Assembly: GCA_003255025.1 (NCBI GenBank)
Contig: QANY01008651.1
Location: 2,031,279 to 2,095,278, forward strand
From: Datisca glomerata
Taxonomy: Eukaryota; Streptophyta; Magnoliopsida; Cucurbitales; Datiscaceae
Length of the DNA stretch: 64,000 nucleotides
Direction of reading: 5' to 3'
Shown: positions 24,078-36,100 of the stretch, piece after piece
Layout of the letters: every line of letters begins with the position of its first letter
How positions within the stretch are numbered: the first letter of the stretch is position 1
Made by a program: the position numbers and the translations under genes
Notes under the pieces: model-generated
What the model was told of the DNA's origin: nothing
The model's input: the letters and a program-made list of their open reading frames with translations, nothing else
Databases searched by the model: none

Positions 24078-25830
24078 AGTAGAGAGAGAGAGAGAGAGTA
24101 CATAGAGAGGGGATAGTACTATGCTCAACACATGAGCTTCCTATAATTTGTTCTTTCCTTCAACAAAGGGTGAGGCATCCCATTTATAATACAAAAGTAA
24201 GACATATAAGGTTGCGTGTCCTAGACAGGTGGAGTCGTTCATCCTTATCTTCTTGACGGTGCTGGAATCTACTTTAGTAAAAGTATATTTGTCTATATGC
24301 TGTTAATGGGCAACTACTTTTATAAAGTAGTTTTTATTGTTGCTAATGGGAATATACTTTTATGAAAGTAGATTTGTCATGTTGTGCCGACGGTCTCTGG
24401 TGGGGGACAAAGATTATTCCTTGCCTTTTCCTTTCTCGTCTTTATCATTTTTTTCTGATATCATGTAGGTAAGAGAATCCCAGAAGTCACTGGTGGTAGG
24501 GTCTTCTAAGTCATGTTCTGGGTCATGGCTTTCACCTGCCAGAATATTGAATTCATTCTTCTCATCATGATCAGATTCTATTTTACTGCTTGTAGATTTC
24601 ATAGCAGTATATGTCGATTCTATAGACTGGAGAAATTGCTCCTTCATGAAATCCATAGTTTTGATAATTAATTCATTTTCTGTTAAATCTGAAAATTTCT
24701 TTTTCAATTCTATTTGGGCTAAGACAAACGAATTTTCTGTTAATGCTGGGAGAGCTTTAAGAAGAGCATCGAGGCAAGCCTAGGTGTGGGCTTTAATTAC
24801 CTTCATTAGTTCTGGTAAATTGGAGTTCATCCCCTTATCCCACCATTTGGTATAAAACACCATTTTTAAACGGGAAATTTTATTATGGTAGTCACATTAA
24901 AGATCTCAATTCCATATCCAGGGGATGGTGAATCGGATAATAAAATGAGCTACTGATTTTATCATGATAATGTTTTTTTCGACTGGTAGGAATGAATAGG
25001 CGGCCTGCCATCCATTAAATGCTGATCTGACAAATTCTGGTAAAGTCTCAAGAGTAATCCCAAATTTATCCCACCAAACGATGAACCAATTTTGAAGCTC
25101 ATTTTTTAGGACTTCGGGGCATATTCTGATAAACCAAGTATGATTATGCACTGGATTCTGATAGTAGAAGACATAGGTAAATGAATCAATATAATCCTAA
25201 TAACTATATTTGTTTTCTGATGGTCCAAGACTTTTGGTTGTATGAGGATGGAAACCTCATTGCCCAATAGGCATAATATTACAGATGGTTGCCTTACTGT
25301 AAGTAATAGGCTGTCAGTTCTAGTAGAATCATGGAGTGTATGCTTGATCTCCATGGTTGTTGTTTCAAGCACAATGACTTCATAAATGTATCGATACTGT
25401 TCAAAATGAGTGGGAAATTGTTGAGTAGATAAATATCATTTTTTGATTTCCCATAGATCTGACATTCATTGCTCATCTGCTGTTTCGATGAAGAGAATAG
25501 TCTTTTCAGTAATACTGTTAAATATATATTATTCTGGTATAAGAAGGACATCTTTACCAGATTTGCTAGAAGAAGCCTCTTGAATACTGCTGTTTAAGCT
25601 TGGGAATCCTGTTGCATAGGGATTTCCCCTGCCGTGACCTAGACGGCCTTGGCCTCGGTTTCTATTCATGAACACTGTAAGTATTCGCGGGTTAGAAAGT
25701 CTGGTAAAGAATTCTTATCACCTTTGATATATTCAATATCAAAATCAAATATTGATAATAAGCTTTGCCAAGAGGCAAATATCTGCTTTGAAGTAAGATT
25801 ATGCGTCTTTCTTAAATATTTGTTTATCTT
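24078..25830 (-). repeat. Left copy of viral terminal redundancy
   Basis: Matches 31560-33145 from the AG-repeat/ACATAGAGAGGGG block through ORF2 to the end of RNase H. It carries about 170 bases (24217-24385) that are absent from the right copy. Divergence is moderate, with many substitutions and small indels. Confidence 0.85.
24414..25669 (-). pseudogene. Pararetroviral ORF2, left copy
   Basis: Starts at the ATG 25669-25667, which overlaps the RNase H stop as ATGA. The first residues are Arg/Gly-rich, followed by a GNPYAT block that is also present in the right copy. The product is of unknown function; in florendoviruses a second ORF follows the polymerase. The C-terminal 100 residues are acidic and end at TAA 24414-24416. 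The frame is broken several times between, so no full product is possible. Identification rests on position and on similarity between the two copies in this window. Confidence 0.65.
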
Positions 25831-28800
25831 CAGAACAAATAACTCTAATAAGAAAATGTTGGTTAAGTAAATCATCCTGAAACTTAAGGACATATTTAAC
25901 AACGGTTAAACATTCGTGTTTAATGGTTGGATAATTAAGCGCTGGTCCTTATTAAACTCTAGAAGTAAACCTAAGGAGTTCTTCTTTCTGATTACTAGGA
26001 TTTATCTGTTTAAGGATCCCACCATATCCTTGATTAGAGACATCTGTTTCTACAATCTTATGCCATGTAGGGTTATGTAAAGATAAACAACGTAACCGTT
26101 GTGTTTTTTGTTTTATCTTTTTACTGCTAGAGTATGTTCAGTTGTCCAAGGAGAAGGGTTCATCTTAAGTCAGCTATAAAGGATAGAGCTATCTTGAGCA
26201 CACCGCGGGTAAAAGTCTTTAACATAATTTAGACTTCCTAAAAATCTCTGTAATTGAGTTTTATTTTTATTTTCATCAGAAAATTTGGATGAAAATTCTA
26301 TGCTTCTGTTAATAGGATTAATAGTTTTATTAGAAATATTATGTCCAAAAAATCTAACTTCTGTTTGGAAAAGCTTCATCTTAGAGGCAGATATAATTAA
26401 GCCATTGCTGATAATAATATGCTTAAAAATATGCAGATGCTTGAGATGTTGATTGATGAATGATGAGAAAATTAAAACATTATCAATATAACAGATAATA
26501 AATTCAGTATAAGAATTGAAAATATCATTCATGATATGTTAAAATTCTAAAGGTCCATTCTTAACACCGAATGATAAAACATTCCAAAATCCTAATTTTA
26601 AATCAAACTTAAAAAAAATTACTGAATCATTTAAACGATCTATAAGATCCTTTTTATTCGGGATATGATACCTAATCCATTGGATGGCATCATTAACATA
26701 GAATGTTGTACAGCATTTTTATAAACATAGAATGTTGTACAGCTCCAAGGATACTTACTAGGTCTAATTTTCTGTAACAGGGATTCAATTTCTGTTTTGC
26801 AAATAACAAGATATTCCTTCTTCATCTGACCAGGTCAAGATTTTGTAGGAATATATTTTTCATCAAAATCCTGGTGATAAGTAAGAGAAATAATATGTTT
26901 CTTCCTGTTCTAAAAAATATTTGGCAGATCACTGCAAATTACAGTTTAAAATTCTGTTAAAATAACTTTGACTTTATTCTGAATATAAGGCTGTTGAATT
27001 TTCTGTTCAAGAGTAAGAAATTGAACTTCTTTCTGAATAAAATTAATTTAATTTTCTTTATTCTGTATAAATTTTTAATAAGATCTAATTCTTTAATGTA
27101 TGATTTTGTAATGAATTCAAAAATAGTTTGTCTGTTGTTAATGGTAGTATAAATATCATTAGTATCAATTTTATTCATAGATATTAGTAAACGCATAAAA
27201 GGATTGTCTAGGATAATATTTTGAGTAATGTTTTTTATGACGTAGGTAAACAAATACCTTTATTACAGATTAAAACTTCTGGTAGTTTGAATTTTATTTT
27301 CATTTTGTTACCACTAGCACTAGTAAAAGATTGTGTGATTTTTAAAAAATACTTAGTAGGGATTAAACCTTCTTATATACAGTTTATATCAGCCCATGTA
27401 TCAATAAGGGCGATAACATCTTTTATTATAAAGTCAGGTTTAGTAATAAAAGTAATTCTGGTGTACCATTTTTGAAAGGTAACACGATTCATAATCATAA
27501 GATATTTGTTACTGTTATCCTTCTGAGAAAGAGAAGAACTTTCAGAACCAATAGGATTCTTGCCTTTGAAGGAAATCTCTTGCTTAATAAGGCCAAGATC
27601 CTGAAAATAATTTGATTAACAGTCTGTAACTGTTTGACTTCTGTTTTAAGAAGATTGACTTCCATCTTCAAATCTTGAATAGTAATGGGTTTTTCCGTGA
27701 TGAATTTATTCTGTATGCCATTCATGATTTCTCGCATACTATAATTCTCAATCGGGAGAATATCTTCAGTATTGTGCTATTTGATTTGATCCTTATAAAG
27801 GGTTTCTAAAAATTTTAATTTTGTCTCTGGATCTTATATCTGGTCAGCAAATCTAAGCATATTCTTTTGGGCTTAAATTAGAACACTAGGCTATCTAGCT
27901 GAAGGCCATTCATCTCAATAATGGCTTTCCAATCACTAGTTTCTGTTAACAAGTTGCCATTCTTGCTATTACAACAAAGTTCAGTTTGATCAGAAGAAGG
28001 ATCTAAGTCGGAAGAATAAATTTTAGATAGATCATTTTCTGAGCTAAAGTCTGAAGAGGAGTTGTCTTTGTAAAAGAAACAGTTAAGGATTTGATGTTGG
28101 GTTTCTCATCAAGGGACAACTCATGGAGTTTCTGTTTGAGTTTGCACTTATTAGCATAGATCCTTTTAGTGCCACATCTGAAGCACTTAACTTCTGATAT
28201 ATCCTTATTCAGAAGAGAATTTCTTTTACTGAGTTTCCTTTTATGAACTTCTTGAAAGTTATGTTTAGGAGCTTTTCTGGAATGAAATCTTTTGTATTTC
28301 TTAGGTTTAGGATTGAGATTTCTGGAAGTTGGGGGATACTAAATTTTGGTGTCATAGGCGAACTGATAACAAAATTCACATATTCTTTCCGGTTGGACAA
28401 GTTTTGATTTTTCACCATTTACTGAAGTTTTAGATCATTCCAGAGGGAGAAACCTTCTTTAATGACTACTACAATAAGAGAACCATAAGTATGCTTATTG
28501 TAGGGAATATCAACTTGATTATGCTTATCCCTGAGTTTCTTACGAACTTTTCTACAAAAAGATTAGGGTGACCATCAATAAATTTGGCTTTCCAATGGTC
28601 ATTGTTGGCATCAGTACGTTGCATGACTTTCATTAAGAACATGCCCTTGTACCATCTGAAATGGGTTAAAGATAGGCAACGAAGGTTCTGGAGAAGTTCT
28701 CTATACCGGTGTGTATTAATAATTCCTAGTCCAATGAAATGATGGATGATGGCTTGGGCAAGGGTATAGCAAGCATATTCAGTTTTGGTTTCGGTATGAT

Positions 28801-31055
28801 TAAAAGGATTGATTTTAATCTTAAAAGCATTTAAGATTTCATCCTGTTAATGTTGAGTGAGACAATTATCTTACCATCCTTTTAGAATACCGGTAAAGCC
28901 ATTGATAAGAAATTTGGCGATTTGATGATCAGAATTATCATTCTGTCTGCAAACATATGCATACATAATCATGTGATGTATGGTTTCAAAAACCTGGTAT
29001 TCAGATTTACCAGCCATGTTCCATTCATAGATAGTTTTTCCATGGAAAGATTTCTTAGTATGAAGGAAGTTTTCTTCATGCAGAATATCCTAGGGAGTAG
29101 GTCGGAGATAGTAATACTTACCAGATCTAAGTAAAAGTCCTACACTGGGTGGACTTAGGGTAAGTAATATTTTTGATACTATCATCAAAGTTTTTCTGGA
29201 GGTCATGAATTTGGGAAAGAGTATAACCTTCTCTTTCATCTTCAGTTGTAGGTGGAAATGAATTACCATGGTACATCATATTAATCTATTTCAGAGATTT
29301 TGATCCTAAGGATTCTGGCTCACTGATTTTCAAATATTTTATTCTTCCAATAATAGTGGCCATGAAGTCTTCGTCTTTTTTGGCAGATTTTAATTTAAAA
29401 TTATGAATCTCAAGAGGAGGCTTGATATTGACTGGTTGAAGGTTAAGAGGTTTCAGTTTCTTTGAAACTTTGTCTTGTTGTCCTTCAATTTTATCCTAAA
29501 TATTGTCTACTTGTTCCTCAATACGGGTAAGTTAGTTACCTACGATTTGGAGGAAAATGTTAGTAAAATTATTTGTTTGGTTAAATGTACAATATCTTTG
29601 ACCTTTAAGGTTTTTTGATTGAGTTGATCGGAGATTTCAACATAAGGAGAAATGACTAATGGTTTATTGCTCTCATTGCTAGGAGAAAGCTATAAGGATA
29701 GATGTGGTGGATGGATAGCTTGCCATTTATTGTTATCCAATTCTTTTGAATTCCTGTTTAGACATTTGTCTGATCTCTATCAAGAATGAGAACTTTGTCA
29801 GCAAAGTCACAATACCATTCTTGGAAGGATTTAAGGGTTTGGTTTTTCCACATGTGGTAATAGTACTGGTCTTTGAGATTTTTTAGCTGTTGAGGAGTAT
29901 GAGATCTAAAATACCATAATCAGAACTTTCTGGTATTCATCTTGCATAAAATCCTGGTTAAGGTGCTTACGCAATTCACTATTAAGTGTAAAATCTGTTA
30001 AATTTTGAATTGCATATCACTGGCGGTTGGGCTATTGGGCCTTCTGATGTTTGGACTATCTTCATAAATTTCATGTGGTATTTGATTTTTTGATATATGT
30101 ATACCTCTGATATGCACTTTTGGTATCTCAGAATTGATAGATTCTGTTGTAAAAGGTCTGGAGGATTCTGGGAGTTCTATACTATAGGATGGGTTATTCC
30201 TATAACTAGTATTAGAAAGACTTCTAGTTAAAGGTTTCTGGAAATGAAGGTAAACATCACCTCCTTGAGTCTGAACAACATCTTTAATGAATTGTCTGAT
30301 GATTGGTCTGGTGGGATCAACATTAGAAATTTGCCATTTTTTCTGAAAAAAGTAATTTCTTCCCAAGGAATCATCCTAGGGATGGCTACTTGACTACTGA
30401 AGAGATTGGTGTCGATGAGGACAATATGTCCCTGTTCACTATGTTTTCTGGCGTAGGGGTTCAGAGTGGAGAGAACCTTTAGGTAGATTCTGAAAAGTAT
30501 CGCAAATGGGGGAGATCCATGGAGATACTCATAACCATGTGAAATAACTCTAAGATCTAAAGCTTTAGAGAGATTACTGTCAGAAAGAGAAACACTTAAA
30601 TTCAGATAAATATTAAAATAAACAGGCCCGTGGGATAAGCTAGTTTCAATAGCTCTCATGAGATATGTTTTTCAGTTAAGGCACCGTCCATCTCGGAGAG
30701 TACACTGAATGCTGGTATTTTGATCAAGTAAGGTCAAAGGCTTAAAAGCTATTTGTACAAATCCTACATGCACATACTTGTATTTCTACATGAAAAGATA
30801 CATGTCATGAACATGCAATAGATAAACAATATCATCAATATTCTATAAATGTATAGCATGCTAAATTTTTTTAATTATTTTTCTACTGGTAAAATCAAAT
30901 GTTTCAATTTTATAAATAATTTCTGATTTAACCTTAGGTATTGTCCATTTATCTAAGGCCTTTTAAACATCTTGGTATGCAATAAGTTTTGTTGCTTCTG
31001 AAGTTGAAGCTACTGTATTAGCTACGGAAGACAAAGAAGAAGTAATTTCACTCAT
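25666..31055 (-). pseudogene. Pararetroviral ORF1 polyprotein, decayed
   Basis: Begins at ATG 31055-31053, about 70 bases after the primer site. Movement protein (30K superfamily) features occupy about 30060-30660, including GPVYFN, HGYEYLHG and a LIDTNLF-like strand region. A coat-type zinc knuckle is at 28144-28195. The aspartic protease motif is near 27391-27414, reverse transcriptase at 26170-26830 (YIDN, FLGSLNYVKDFYPR) and the RNase H C-terminus at 25666-25902 (GDKNSLPDFLTRE). Breaks include a TAA near 30960, a frame change near 30350, DTG changed to DTW followed by a stop at 27376-27378, YIDD changed to YIDN, and a zinc-knuckle His replaced by Tyr. The polyprotein is not expressible as one product. 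Confidence 0.8.
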
Positions 31056-31125
31056 ATATTTTCTTGTGATCATGTAAGCATAATTTTAAAAGAAATATAA
31101 TCATAATATAACTAAGACTATTCAT

Positions 31126-31139
31126 GGCTCTGATATCAA
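31126..31139 (-). other. Viral minus-strand primer binding site (tRNA-Met)
   Basis: The minus strand reads TGATATCAGAGCCA, one base different from the standard TGGTATCAGAGCCA complementary to the 3' end of initiator tRNA-Met used by Caulimoviridae. It lies 71 bases before the ORF1 ATG, in the right orientation. Only one such site occurs because the left repeat stops before it. Confidence 0.8.
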
Positions 31140-31730
31140 TTGAGGTGTGCCACCACTGCCACACGAGCACATGGTTAACAACCAGATATATGCTGATAAA
31201 TCATTCTTAGCTTAGGCAAACACAAAACATTTAATCAAGCAGACTGTCAACGTTTTATAGGGGTAAACATTCCTAACGCACTCCTGCTCAGCAGACCTAG
31301 CCCAGACACGACTTGAGGTCAATACACTGACTATATGCTTAGTGTTCATACTAAGTATGTAATGATGATCAACAATGCATCAAAGTGTTCCTTCAGTTAG
31401 CACGGGATCGATGAATACTGGATGTTATATTATGATGATATTAAACTTAAACTATGACACACATGATCTCATGAACTACTGATAAAATTAAAATTAAAGA
31501 AAACTTCCTGTTATGTGCAGTCGAGAAAAATAAACGTTAATGCTTTTATTTTTATTACAGAGAGAGAGAGTACATAGAGAGGGGATAGTACTATGCTTAA
31601 CACATGAGCTTCCTAAAAATTATTCTTTCCTTTAACAAAGGGTGAGGCATCCCATTTATAATACAAAAGTAAGACATATAAGGTTGCGTTGTGCCGACGA
31701 TCTCTGGTGGGGGACAATGATTATTCCTTG
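31140..31730 (-). promoter_or_regulatory. Viral intergenic region, likely pregenomic promoter
   Basis: Non-coding interval between the end of ORF2 (right copy) and the primer site. In related viruses it holds the pregenomic RNA promoter. AG repeats at 31560-31570 mark the point where similarity with the left terminal repeat stops. I see no unambiguous TATA box, so function is inferred from position only. Confidence 0.5.
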
Positions 31731-33145
31731 CCTTTTCCTTTCATGTCTTTATCAATTTTTTCTGATATCACGCAGGTAAGAGAATCCCAGAAGTCACTGA
31801 TGATAGAGTTTTCTAGGTCATGTTTGGGTCCTGGCTTTCACCTGCCAGAATACTGAATTCATTCTCCTCATCATGATCAAATTATTTTTTACTGCTTGCA
31901 GATTTCATAGTAGTATATGTTGATCCTATGGACTAGAGAAATTGCTCCTTCATGAAATCCATAGTTTTGATAATTAATTCATTTTCTGTTAAGTATGAAA
32001 ATTTCTTTTACACTTCTGTTTGGGTTAAGACAAACAGATTTTCTATTGATGCTGGGAGAGATTTAGGAATAGCACCAAGGCAAGCCTAGGTGTGGGCTTT
32101 AATTACCTTCATTAGTTCTGGTAAATTAGGTTTCATCTCCTTATCCAATGATTTGGTATAAAACATCATTTTCAAATGGGGAATTTTATTATGGTAGTCA
32201 CATTGAAGATCCCATTTCTATATTCAGGGGATGGTGAATCGGATAATAAAATGAGCTACTAATTTTGTCATGGAAATATTTTTGTCGACTAGTAGGAGTG
32301 AATATGCTACATTCCATTCATTAAATGCTGATCTGACAGATTCTGGTAAAGTCGTAAGAGTAATCTCAAATTTATCCCACCAAACGAGGAACTAATTGTG
32401 AAGCTCATTTTTTAGGACTTCGAGGCATATTCTGATAAACCAAGTATGATTATGCATTGGATTCTGATATTAGAAGACATAGGTAAATGAATCAATATAA
32501 TCCCAATAACTATATTTGTCTTGTGATGGTCCAAGACTTCTAGTTGTATGAGGATGTAAACCCCATTGCCCAATAGACATAATATTGCGGACAGTTGCCT
32601 TACTGTAAGTAATAGGACTGTCAGTAAATGTACCGATACTGTTAAAAAATGGAGTGTATGCTTGATCTCCATGGCTGCTATTTCAAGCACAATAGCTTCA
32701 TGAATGTACCGGTACTGTTCAAAATGAGTGAGAAATTGTCGAGTAGATAATATCATTTTTTTGATTTCCCATGGATCTGACATCCATTGCTCATCCGTTG
32801 TTTCGATGAAGAGAATGGTCTCTTTAGTAATACTGTTAAATATATATTGTTCTGGTATAAGAATACATCTTTACCAGATTTGCTAGAAGAATCCTCTTGA
32901 ATACTGCTATTTAAGCTTGAGAATTCTGTTGCATAGGGATTTCCCCTGCCGCGACCTCGACTGCCTCGGCCTCGGTTTATACTCATGAATCCTGCAAGTA
33001 TTCGCGAGTTAGAAAGTCTGGTAAAGAATTCTTTTCACCTTTGATATATTCAATATCAAAATCAAATATTAATAATAAGCTTTGCCAAGCGGCAAATATC
33101 TACTTTTAAGCAAGATTTTGTACGTCTTTCTTAAATATTTGTTTG
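31560..33145 (-). repeat. Right copy of viral terminal redundancy
   Basis: Diverged direct repeat of 24078-25830. Similarity ends at AAATATTTGTTT near 33145, after which AT-rich host-like sequence begins. The right copy lacks the 170-base insert but has an extra block near 32630-32660. Confidence 0.85.
31731..32986 (-). pseudogene. Pararetroviral ORF2, right copy
   Basis: Starts at ATG 32986-32984, again overlapping an upstream TGA as ATGA. It opens with an Arg/Gly repeat (RGRGSRGRGRG), a feature that can bind RNA, then GNPYAT. The frame stays open for 77 codons, then breaks. A stop aligned with that of the left copy lies at 31731-31733. The function is unknown. Confidence 0.65.
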
Positions 33146-36100
33146 GCTGCATAAGATTATATATTTCTGAATATTAATTTATATTTTTATTATTCTCATT
33201 ATACAATCAATATGTATTAGTCGGAACTACTAATAATTATTGTTAATAATCTTTTTATCATTTTTAATATAATTTATGTAAATAATTGTAATCATAGTAC
33301 TGATGATTTTTTTTATTAATTTAATAAAATTATTATTATATTCGTAAGTAGTTATAATAATCTTTATATAAATCATTATTGCAATATATATATATATTTC
33401 TTATTTAAACAAAAGCTTGTAAATATATTGTGAAAAATAATTTGTAATATATTTACTCCAAATTTATATTTATTTATTTAATTAGTGAACACATATTTTC
33501 CTAAAAATGACAACTAATTCTCTTGAAAAATAAGAAATTACTTCATCTTAAAATAATATGCATTTAATGAAAAAAATGGTAGATTTTAAAATAAAAATGT
33601 CTTTGTTAAGAATACCTAATTATTATGAATTCATATTTTTTTTTATTTTTAAATGTATACTTATAAAAAAAATCACAACTAATTCCTCGTAAAAATAAGG
33701 GATTGCTCACTCTTTAAAAATATGCATTTAATGAAAAAATTATATAACTAATTATAGGAGAAAATATTTAGAAATAATTACTTTTTTATTAATAAAATAA
33801 GTACTTATAGAAGTAAAATAGACCAATAGATATATTAGATTTATATATATTATGTATATGTTTTGTGCCTTACCAACTTTTGGCCGTATTATTTTTCCCA
33901 CAATTTTATTTTGTTTGGATAAGAAAATTTAAAGATCTTTTCTGAAATTTTTTAAAGAACAATTCGGTTAGATTTTTAAAAATCTAAAGATTAATTGTAG
34001 ATAATACATGAATATTTTTAACCATTTACTTAATATATAATAAATATATTAATATTAATTATCTTAGAAAACGGTGGAGTAAGAATATAAAGTTATAGAT
34101 CAAACTAACTTAGTTATTAACTTAATTATTTTGACAAATAGCTAAAAAATTATAACATCATATTAGAATGGTTAAATATTTTCGTATTTAAATTCATCGA
34201 CTAACTATGGTTCTGGTCTTATAGTGGGCCTAGCCCAACGATAAAAAATTCTCCATTGTTCTTAAGTCTCCTCATCTGTGCTGCCTATGCTAATATTGTT
34301 ATTACACATGACTTTGTTAAATGAAAAATTTACCTAAATAGATAATTTTAGGGGCCGTGTTTTAAAAAATATTAGTTTTTTAAATATTTTAGGTAAATAA
34401 TAAATTTTTATAACTGTCAATAATTATTGATTAAAATACCTGTAATCTAATTATGTGGTGTTTAAAAGATATTCGAGTAAATCAACAGTATATCGTTGAT
34501 TTACCAATATTCGAGATGCTTAAATTTAAGAAACAATTAATGCCCAGATAATTTAAAAAAAGTTAAAAGTTAAAATTATACACTAACCGCTCAAAACAAA
34601 CTGAAAAATTGAAATAAACTAGTCGATTGCCCGTGCTATGCATGAGATTGTGAAAAATAAAAATACATAATAATTTAAATATATAACTGTATTAAATGAT
34701 ATAGAACATGAAACTTATAAAATAAAATTAGGAGCCATAAAATTATAATTAAATGATACTACTATAAGTTTTCTTTTTTATAAATTGCTAACTTGTCTAA
34801 TTGACATAAAACTTATGAACTTAATTTACATATAAACAATTGATAAGAATGACAAATAATGCGTATTATCTATTAATATCTCCAATGTCAAAAATATGTT
34901 GCCATGCTATGCGTGCAACAAAATTGAATTGTTGTAGAAATTATTTTTCTAAATTCAACAAATTAAAAAACGAAGGAAATTTAACAAATAAAAAAAGAAG
35001 GAAAAACTTGAGGACACAAAATTGCTACAAATATGATCTATATTCGTTTTGATATAATCTAATTGTCATGTGTCTCAGGAGAAGAATATAATAAGCAAAG
35101 CTGCATGGCGAACATATACTTACATTTTATTTTTTCTTGTCAAAACAAAAAATCTTAATATCTTAAGAAAAAACTACTCATCCTTACAGACACACAACAA
35201 TATTTCTTGAGAAACATAAAGAATAATTTATAATAAAATTAAAAAAAAAACTGTAAGAATACATACATTATCGATGAGAGTACAACACTAATTTATATAT
35301 CAGTATAAGAATCTCATCACTAATTTATATATCAGTATAAGAATCTCATCACTAATTTATATATCAGTATAAGAATCGATTGAAAAATTACATGACGCAT
35401 CCAAATTGTGACTAAAGAATATGACGAAACTCCTCTAACAACCACAATCGTAGAAGTTGTGCTAACAATCGTAGAAGTTGTGCTAAATAAAGATGACTTC
35501 CAGAAAAAAAACATATATAAAAATTGCCTAATGTTAAAAATAACTAAACTTTTTCATGGTATCTACTTTGATAAAATTTGTTGGCAAAAAAGAACAAAAG
35601 AGAGTTCATCTTTTCACATAATACAGTCTCATTTAAAACCATTATAAAAATAGAAGAATCCAGACATTTGAGAAAGAATTGAAAGCGGACGAGGAAAAAA
35701 AGATGTGGCTAGGCATATTGTATTTTATTTGTCTTTTGTTTTTTGTTTTGTTTTAAATGTATATTAGACAATGATCGTTTGGGCAATAATGATAACGTTT
35801 AAGATAAAATATAAAACATTAGAATTTACCAGTCCGTTTCGCGTTTTGTGGATAAAATATAAAAACGTCATCTTTTTATATTATCATATAAAATACTCAA
35901 ATATCATATTAATAAGTTTAACCAAATAATTTTGGGTATTGACAAAAAACCAAAATAAATTTTGTTTTTACAATCAACATAACTTTAAGTATTTGATTTT
36001 ATTTCAATAATTAAGTTAAACGTATGATATCCCTAATATATTATCATTATTATATATTAATCAATTGTGGAATAGTAAGTATTATCTTAAGATTTCATAC

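Larger units (their letters stand above)
24078..33145 (-). mobile_element. Endogenous pararetrovirus, florendovirus-like, terminally redundant
   Basis: A dead integrated copy of a plant DNA virus of the Caulimoviridae. In viral (minus) sense the order is: end of RNase H and ORF2 (33145-31731), intergenic promoter region (about 31730-31140), tRNA-Met primer site (31126-31139), ORF1 with movement, coat, protease, reverse transcriptase and RNase H regions (31055-25666), ORF2 again (25669-24414), and the start of the intergenic region (to 24078). The left and right 1.6-kb ends are diverged direct repeats about 7.3-7.5 kb apart, the expected genome length. Two downstream-overlapping ORFs with a separate unknown ORF2 after RNase H suggest Florendovirus. 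Many stops, frameshifts and motif changes show that it is non-functional. Confidence 0.85.

Noticed and set aside
25649..25870. Plus-strand frame inside the viral insertion
   Set aside because: It is antisense to the RNase H end of the pararetrovirus, which explains its open length.
34476..34503. Short perfect hairpin GTAAATCAAC / GTTGATTTAC
   Set aside because: Ten-base arms in very AT-rich DNA are expected by chance, and no transcript context is visible.
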